From positions 1-27,113 of the forward strand of contig CAYPWY010000025.1 of NCBI GenBank assembly GCA_964414835.1: a stretch of DNA of 27,113 nt, in the 5' to 3' direction. The DNA comes from Eshraghiella sp964414835 (GTDB lineage: Bacteria; Bacillota; Clostridia; Lachnospirales; Lachnospiraceae). The position numbers and the translations under genes are program-made. This document shows positions 22,800 to 27,113 of the stretch, piece after piece. How positions within the stretch are numbered: position 1 is the stretch's first letter; the number at the start of each line of letters is the position of its first letter. The notes under the pieces are model-generated. The model had not been told where the DNA came from. It ran no database searches and saw only the letters and a list, made by a program, of their open reading frames with translations.

Positions 22800-24253
22800 G
22801 AAGAATTCTGATGCGAGGGGGAGTGTCGCCACTTCTACCTCAGAGTAATGAAAGCATATTGGTTTATGACAGAATAGGTTCAAATTCCGGAAATTTACTT
22901 TATGTCAATGGTGTTTTTCGTACATTGATGACGGAAGACACAGAAATAGACATGGATAATTATGCAGGAGAGGGAAAGCGGTATACGGACAAAGATATTG
23001 CCCGGATAAACGAAGAATATGATGCATATATTGTTCCGCTGGCGGATGCATTTCGACCGGATTTTACGAATAAGCTGAATATATATGCAGAGCTTTTCCG
23101 TAAATTAAAAATACCATGTGTCATAATTGGCATAGGAATCCGTGCACCCTATGAACCCAATTTGAATGAGAGTTTTCCTTTTGATGATGCTGCAAAAAAT
23201 TTTGTTTCCGCTGTTTTGGAAAAATCCGCAATGATTGGCGTGAGAGGGCAGATTACAGCGGATTATCTTAAAAAACTGGGATTTACAGAAGAGAAGGACT
23301 ATACGATTATTGGATGCCCTTCTATGTATACTTTTGGAAAGCATTTAGAGCAACGGACATTAGAATTGGGTCCGGAATCAAAAATATCAATTAATTTCAG
23401 CCAGAATGTTTCTGAAAATCTGTTGGAATATTTGATTAATCTTACACATCAATATGAAAACAGTCAATGTGTTGCACAGCTTACAACGGAGTTTGCTACA
23501 TTTTATATGAATAAGGGATTGGAAGAATCAAGAGCCAAAGAACTTTATCAGCGTGATAAGGTGCGTTTTTTTACATCGGCATTGGACTGGTTTGAGAATA
23601 TGAAACATGTGGACTTGAGCATAGGCTTAAGGCTGCATGGTAATATTGCGGCTATCCTGGGAGGCGCTCCGGCTATTTTCATTCCACATGACGGCAGAAT
23701 GAGAGAATTGGCGGAATACCATGATTTCCCTTGCCTTATGGCAGATAAATTCCGTCCTGGTGTTCCGTTGGAGGAACTGGTAAAGCAAGTAAACTTAAGT
23801 ACCCACCTAAAAAGGCATGAAAGAAATTTCACGCATTTTCTGGATTTTCTTGCTTGTAACCAGTTGAAAAATATCTATTTGAATAATCCTGACCGGATGG
23901 ATGCGCCATATGACAGCAGAGTGTCAAAAGAGAGAAATGAAATGGTTTCTGCTGTGCTGGCTTCTAAGGAAGAAGTACTGCAAAGATGTCTCAGTTATCA
24001 GAATGGAATGGAAACAAAACAGAATAAAAAAATCAGTGCGCTAGAGAAAAAGTTTAAGAACAGTGAGAAAAAGAACAATGAAATAAAGGCAGAAGTATCT
24101 TTACTTCTATCTGAAAAAGAGAACATTCTGGTAGAACAGAAAAAGCTTGAGGAAGAAAACAACTGCCTGAAAGCCGAGAATAAGAAGTTGAACGATATTG
24201 TGAATTCCAGAACTGTAAAGCTTGCAAGAAAGTTTAGAAAAATTTTTAAGTAA
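22796..24253 (+). CDS. Polysaccharide pyruvyl transferase family protein with C-terminal coiled coil
   Basis: 485 residues. The pyruvyl transferase-like region (about 1-360; GT-B-related fold) begins MRRILMRGGVSPL, has GNLLYVNGVFRTLMTEDTE (32-50), IIGIGIR (110-116), IGVRGQITADYL (147-158) and the donor-site motif IGLRLHGN (276-283, His281), then FIPHDGRMRELA. Such enzymes transfer pyruvate from phosphoenolpyruvate to sugars as a ketal, making polymers acidic. Residues about 405-472 are a Lys/Glu-rich heptad coiled coil, followed by a basic tail (SRTVKLARKFRKIFK) that may bind membrane or a partner. The start is supported by family-typical N-terminus rather than by a ribosome binding site. It lies 103 bases after the fusion gene; its own weak promoter (TTGACA at 22703-22708) is possible. 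Confidence 0.85.
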   Translation: MRRILMRGGVSPLLPQSNESILVYDRIGSNSGNLLYVNGVFRTLMTEDTEIDMDNYAGEGKRYTDKDIARINEEYDAYIVPLADAFRPDFTNKLNIYAELFRKLKIPCVIIGIGIRAPYEPNLNESFPFDDAAKNFVSAVLEKSAMIGVRGQITADYLKKLGFTEEKDYTIIGCPSMYTFGKHLEQRTLELGPESKISINFSQNVSENLLEYLINLTHQYENSQCVAQLTTEFATFYMNKGLEESRAKELYQRDKVRFFTSALDWFENMKHVDLSIGLRLHGNIAAILGGAPAIFIPHDGRMRELAEYHDFPCLMADKFRPGVPLEELVKQVNLSTHLKRHERNFTHFLDFLACNQLKNIYLNNPDRMDAPYDSRVSKERNEMVSAVLASKEEVLQRCLSYQNGMETKQNKKISALEKKFKNSEKKNNEIKAEVSLLLSEKENILVEQKKLEEENNCLKAENKKLNDIVNSRTVKLARKFRKIFK

Positions 24254-24382
24254 ATTATAGATATATAATTAATTGTTATATACTCGTTTCATAAAACAAT
24301 CATTTGTTGTTTATTCCTTACTAAATGCATTGATGGAATGCCCCAATATTTTGGAGAAATTTTCTTCTTTATCAAAAAAAAG
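24254..24382 (+). other. Gene-free gap between the island and the rpsL promoter
   Basis: AT-rich, no gene or clear GC-rich terminator; only a weak AAACAA/TTGTTT repeat (about 24294-24312). Read-through from the island into the str operon may therefore occur. An A-tract (24374-24381) directly upstream of the rpsL -35 may be an UP element. Confidence 0.5.
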
Positions 24383-24411
24383 TTGACAATATCATAAACA
24401 ATGGATATAAT
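24383..24411 (+). promoter_or_regulatory. Promoter of the rpsL-rpsG-fusA operon
   Basis: Perfect TTGACA (24383-24388), 17-base spacer, perfect TATAAT (24406-24411). The preceding A-tract and TTGACAATAT are shared with the rpoB promoter. Confidence 0.9.
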
Positions 24412-24420
24412 AACTTTTGC

Positions 24421-24452
24421 GTGCACCATAAGCATGGCTTATTTTGGTGCGC
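24421..24452 (+). promoter_or_regulatory. 5' leader hairpin of rpsL mRNA
   Basis: GTGCACCA (24421-24428) pairs with TGGTGCGC (24445-24452, one G-T pair), and TAAGC (24429-24433) pairs with GCTTA (24437-24441) around an ATG loop, leaving a 3-base bulge. It begins within a few bases of the expected transcription start and has no T run, so it is not a terminator. It resembles the rpoB leader hairpin (GTGCA, GGCTTA, then GTTGCAC or GGTGCGC). Confidence 0.65.
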
Positions 24453-24518
24453 AATTATGAGAATTTGATTTATCAGATTCGCAACCAAGGAAATATATTT
24501 ACAGGAGGTGAAAAAAGA

Positions 24519-24938
24519 ATGCCTACATTTAACCAGTTAGTAAGAAAAGGTAGACAGACATCTGTCAAGAAGTCAACAGCACCTGCCCTTTTGAAGAGCT
24601 ATAACTCACTTCAGAAGAAGGCTATCGACTCAGCTTCTCCGCAGAAGAGAGGTGTGTGTACAGCTGTTAAGACAAAGACACCTAAGAAACCTAACTCAGC
24701 TCTTAGAAAAATTGCCAGAGTTCGTCTTTCTAACGGTATTGAGGTAACAAGCTACATTCCGGGTGAGGGACATAACCTTCAGGAGCATAGCGTTGTTCTC
24801 GTAAGAGGTGGAAGGGTTAAGGATTTACCTGGAACCAGATACCATATCGTTAGAGGTACACTTGATACAGCAGGCGTTGCTAAGAGAAGACAGGCGCGTT
24901 CAAAATACGGCGCAAAGAGACCGAAAGACGCAAAATAA
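24519..24938 (+). CDS. rpsL: 30S ribosomal protein S12
   Basis: 139-residue decoding-centre protein. N-terminus MPTFNQLVRKGRQ; TPKKPNSALRK contains the two lysines where streptomycin resistance changes occur, and GGRVKDLPG the third, all wild type. The C-terminus is the usual basic YGAKRPK-type tail. The frame is open from 24444, but the ATG at 24519 is chosen for AGGAGGTGA (24503-24511) and standard length. First gene of the str operon, under a consensus promoter and leader hairpin; no L7Ae-like (ybxF) gene precedes it, as often seen in Bacilli. Confidence 0.97.
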   Translation: MPTFNQLVRKGRQTSVKKSTAPALLKSYNSLQKKAIDSASPQKRGVCTAVKTKTPKKPNSALRKIARVRLSNGIEVTSYIPGEGHNLQEHSVVLVRGGRVKDLPGTRYHIVRGTLDTAGVAKRRQARSKYGAKRPKDAK

Positions 24939-24967
24939 TATTCGCATTTTAGTCAGTTAGTGCCGGA

Positions 24968-25002
24968 TTGTAAGTATTTTTCCTGTAGGTTGCAGGTTAC
25001 AA
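24968..25002 (+). promoter_or_regulatory. Hairpin in the rpsL-rpsG intercistronic region (possible S7 site)
   Basis: TTGTAA (24968-24973) pairs with TTACAA (24997-25002) and CCTG (24982-24985) with CAGG (24993-24996); the 3' strand is continuous while the 5' strand has an 8-base bulge. In E. coli, S7 represses its operon by binding between rpsL and rpsG; a like role here is inference only. Confidence 0.4.
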
Positions 25003-25072
25003 TATACCGCGCGCGAACACATTAGACACATGTGAGTACCGATGAATTAATTTTATTAAGGAGGGAAGAACC

Positions 25073-25543
25073 GTGCCACGTAAAGGACATACTCAGAAAA
25101 GAGATGTATTAGCAGATCCGTTATACAACAGCAAGGTTGTTACTAAGCTTATCAACAACATTATGTTGGATGGTAAGAAGAGTACAGCTCAGAAGATTGT
25201 GTATGGAGCATTCACAAGAGTGGAAGAGAAGGCTGGTAAGCCGGCGCTCGAAGTATTCGAGGAAGCTATGAATAACGTTATGCCTGTACTTGAAGTTAAG
25301 GCAAGACGTATAGGCGGTGCCACTTATCAGGTACCTATTGAAGTCAGAGCTGACAGAAGACAGGCTCTCGGACTTCGTTGGTTGACAGCTTTTTCACGTG
25401 CGAGAGGCGAGAAGACTATGGAAGAGAGACTTGCCAACGAGATTCTTGACGCATCTAACAACACAGGTGCAGCCGTTAAGAGAAAAGAAGATATGCACAA
25501 AATGGCAGAGGCAAACAAGGCTTTTGCACATTACAGATTTTAA
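25073..25543 (+). CDS. rpsG: 30S ribosomal protein S7
   Basis: 156-residue primary assembly protein that binds the 3' major domain of 16S rRNA and lies near the E site. Starts MPRKGHTQKRDVLADP, with KARRIGGATYQVPIEVRADR and RLANEILDA; full family length. The start codon is GTG, with AAGGAGGGA (25058-25066) at correct spacing. Lies 134 bases after rpsL, across a structured gap that could hold an autoregulatory site. Confidence 0.97.
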   Translation: MPRKGHTQKRDVLADPLYNSKVVTKLINNIMLDGKKSTAQKIVYGAFTRVEEKAGKPALEVFEEAMNNVMPVLEVKARRIGGATYQVPIEVRADRRQALGLRWLTAFSRARGEKTMEERLANEILDASNNTGAAVKRKEDMHKMAEANKAFAHYRF

Positions 25544-25570
25544 TCTTGCATACAAGATATGTTTTATGCT

Positions 25571-25588
25571 CCTGTGCGGATGCACAGG
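25571..25588 (+). promoter_or_regulatory. Hairpin between rpsG and fusA
   Basis: CCTGTGC (25571-25577), loop GGAT, GCACAGG (25582-25588): a perfect 7-bp stem. A T run comes 14 bases later (25602-25606), too far for a normal terminator, but the surrounding layout (ATGC...GGCATTTTT, then AAGGAGGAAATA) resembles the L10-leader terminator. It may modulate EF-G expression. Confidence 0.45.
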
Positions 25589-25630
25589 GCAGCGTAAGGC
25601 ATTTTTATAAAATTAAGGAGGAAATATACC

Positions 25631-27113
25631 TTGGCTGGAAGAGAATATCCGTTAGAGAGAACCAGAAATATCGGTATTATGGCTCACATCGATGCAGGTA
25701 AAACTACATTGACTGAGCGTATCTTATATTATACTGGCGTTAACTATAAGATTGGTGATACTCATGAAGGTACTGCTACAATGGACTGGATGGAGCAGGA
25801 ACAGGAAAGAGGTATCACAATCACATCAGCCGCTACTACATGTCACTGGACATTAGAGAAGGAAACCAAGCCAATGCCGGGTGCATTAGAGCATCGTATC
25901 AATATAATCGATACTCCGGGTCACGTTGACTTTACAGTTGAAGTTGAGCGTTCCCTGAGAGTTCTTGACGGTGCTGTTGGTGTATTCTGTGCTAAGGGTG
26001 GTGTTGAGCCTCAGTCAGAGAACGTATGGCGTCAGGCTGATACCTATAACGTACCTAGAATGGCATTCATCAACAAGATGGATATTTTGGGTGCTAACTT
26101 CTACGCAGCGGTAGACCAGATTAGAAATAGGTTAGGCAAAAATGCTATCTGTCTCCAGTTACCTATCGGTAAAGAGGATGGTTTTAAGGGCGTAATCGAC
26201 CTTTTTGAAATGCAGGCCTATATCTATAATGATGATAAGGGAGAGGACATCTCCATCACAGCAATTCCTGATGATATGAAGGAACAGGCTGAAGAGTATC
26301 GCAACGAGCTTGTAGAGAAAATTGCAGAGCTTGATGACGATTTGACAATGAAATATCTTGAGGGTGAGGAACTCACCGTTGAAGAGATGAAAGCAGCTTT
26401 GAGAAAAGCTACATGCGAGTGCAGGGCAATTCCTGTATGCTGTGGTTCAGCTTACAGAAATAAGGGTGTCCAGAAGCTTTTGGATGCAGTTATTGAGTAT
26501 ATGCCGGCTCCTACAGATATACCTGCTATTAAGGGTGTTGATATGGAAGGCAACGAAGTAGAGAGACATTCTTCTGATGAAGAACCTTTCTCAGCTTTGG
26601 CATTCAAGATTATGGCTGACCCATTTGTAGGTAAGCTTGCATTCTTCAGAGTATACTCAGGTACTTGTAATTCAGGTTCCTATGTATATAATGCAACTAA
26701 GGATAAGAAAGAACGTATCGGACGTATTCTTCAGATGCATGCCAATAAGAGAGCCGAGCTTGACAAGGTTTATTCAGGAGATATAGCTGCTGCAGTAGGC
26801 TTTAAGTTTACTACAACAGGTGATACAATCTGTGATGAGCAGCATCCTGTTATTCTTGAATCAATGGAATTTCCTGAGCCGGTTATTGAGCTGGCTATCG
26901 AGCCTAAGACCAAAGATGCTCAGGGCAAGATGGGTGAGGCTTTGGCAAAGCTTGCTGAGGAAGACCCTACATTCAGACAGCATACTGACCAGGAAACAGG
27001 TCAGACAATCATCGCCGGAATGGGCGAGCTTCACCTTGAAATTATCGTAGACAGACTTCTTCGTGAATTTAAGGTTGAAGCGAATGTCGGTAAGCCTCAG
27101 GTTTCCTATAAAG
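25631..27113 (+). CDS. fusA: Elongation factor G (5' part, runs off the window)
   Basis: First 494 codons of the translocation GTPase. The reading frame starts at TTG 25631, nine bases after AAGGAGG (25615-25621), and begins MAGREYPLERTRNIGIMAHI. G1 AHIDAGKTT (18-26), switch I RGITITSAAT, G3 DTPGH, G4 NKMD and a G5-like CGSA are all present; domain II follows (DPFVGKLAFFRVYSGT) and domain III begins before the window end (GMGELHLEII). The sequence is open to base 27113, so the 3' part of about 200 codons (domains III-V) is missing from view. An internal ATG at 25679 would delete part of the G domain and is not the start. Confidence 0.95.
   Translation, partial: MAGREYPLERTRNIGIMAHIDAGKTTLTERILYYTGVNYKIGDTHEGTATMDWMEQEQERGITITSAATTCHWTLEKETKPMPGALEHRINIIDTPGHVDFTVEVERSLRVLDGAVGVFCAKGGVEPQSENVWRQADTYNVPRMAFINKMDILGANFYAAVDQIRNRLGKNAICLQLPIGKEDGFKGVIDLFEMQAYIYNDDKGEDISITAIPDDMKEQAEEYRNELVEKIAELDDDLTMKYLEGEELTVEEMKAALRKATCECRAIPVCCGSAYRNKGVQKLLDAVIEYMPAPTDIPAIKGVDMEGNEVERHSSDEEPFSALAFKIMADPFVGKLAFFRVYSGTCNSGSYVYNATKDKKERIGRILQMHANKRAELDKVYSGDIAAAVGFKFTTTGDTICDEQHPVILESMEFPEPVIELAIEPKTKDAQGKMGEALAKLAEEDPTFRQHTDQETGQTIIAGMGELHLEIIVDRLLREFKVEANVGKPQVSYK

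Overview
The window is a chromosomal segment from a low-GC Gram-positive bacterium, most likely a Clostridia member of the family Lachnospiraceae. This rests on the gene order (rpmG-secE-nusG-rplK-rplA-rplJ-rplL-rpoB-rpoC, then rpsL-rpsG-fusA), strong AGGAGG-type ribosome binding sites, Firmicutes-like RpoB and RpoC proteins with acidic C-terminal tails, and an L10-type leader. A finer placement (perhaps near Lachnospira) is only a guess. All real genes are on the + strand.

Layout. (1) 165-1031 encodes a signal-peptide-less SH3b-NlpC/P60 peptidase. (2) 1058-4816 is the transcription/translation block rpmG, secE, nusG, rplK, rplA, rplJ, rplL. It carries two clusters of a 41-bp palindromic repeat (before secE and before rplK), two matching L1-type mRNA motifs (before rplK and before rplA), and an L10 leader with terminator before rplJ. 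(3) 4952-12808 is rpoB-rpoC with its own promoter and a strong terminator. (4) 12809-24253 is an 11.4-kb accessory island for a phosphopolyol surface polymer: LicD-family transferase, TarI/IspD-like cytidylyltransferase, GatD-like polyol-phosphate dehydrogenase, TagF/TarL-like polymerase, a divergent ribulose-phosphate 3-epimerase, a 1471-residue TagF-HAD-degenerate TagF fusion, and a polysaccharide pyruvyl transferase with a coiled-coil tail. (5) 24383-27113 is the str operon (rpsL, rpsG, 5' part of fusA) with a consensus promoter.

How it works together. Blocks 2, 3 and 5 are the usual informational superoperon. The island sits between the rpoC terminator and the rpsL promoter and has its own consensus promoter and a long structured leader with a small upstream ORF. 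Its enzymes suggest a CDP-activated pentitol pathway: Rpe sets the ribulose-5-P/xylulose-5-P balance, the GatD-like dehydrogenase reduces one of these ketose phosphates to a pentitol phosphate, the TarI-like enzyme makes the CDP-pentitol, and LicD and the TagF-type enzymes transfer pentitol phosphate onto a glycan. Since the dehydrogenase is not TarJ-like and Rpe is present, xylitol or arabinitol phosphate is as plausible as ribitol phosphate. This is the most interesting hypothesis in the window and is inference, not demonstrated. No flippase, polymerase or initiating sugar transferase is present, so the island looks like a modification or side-chain module.
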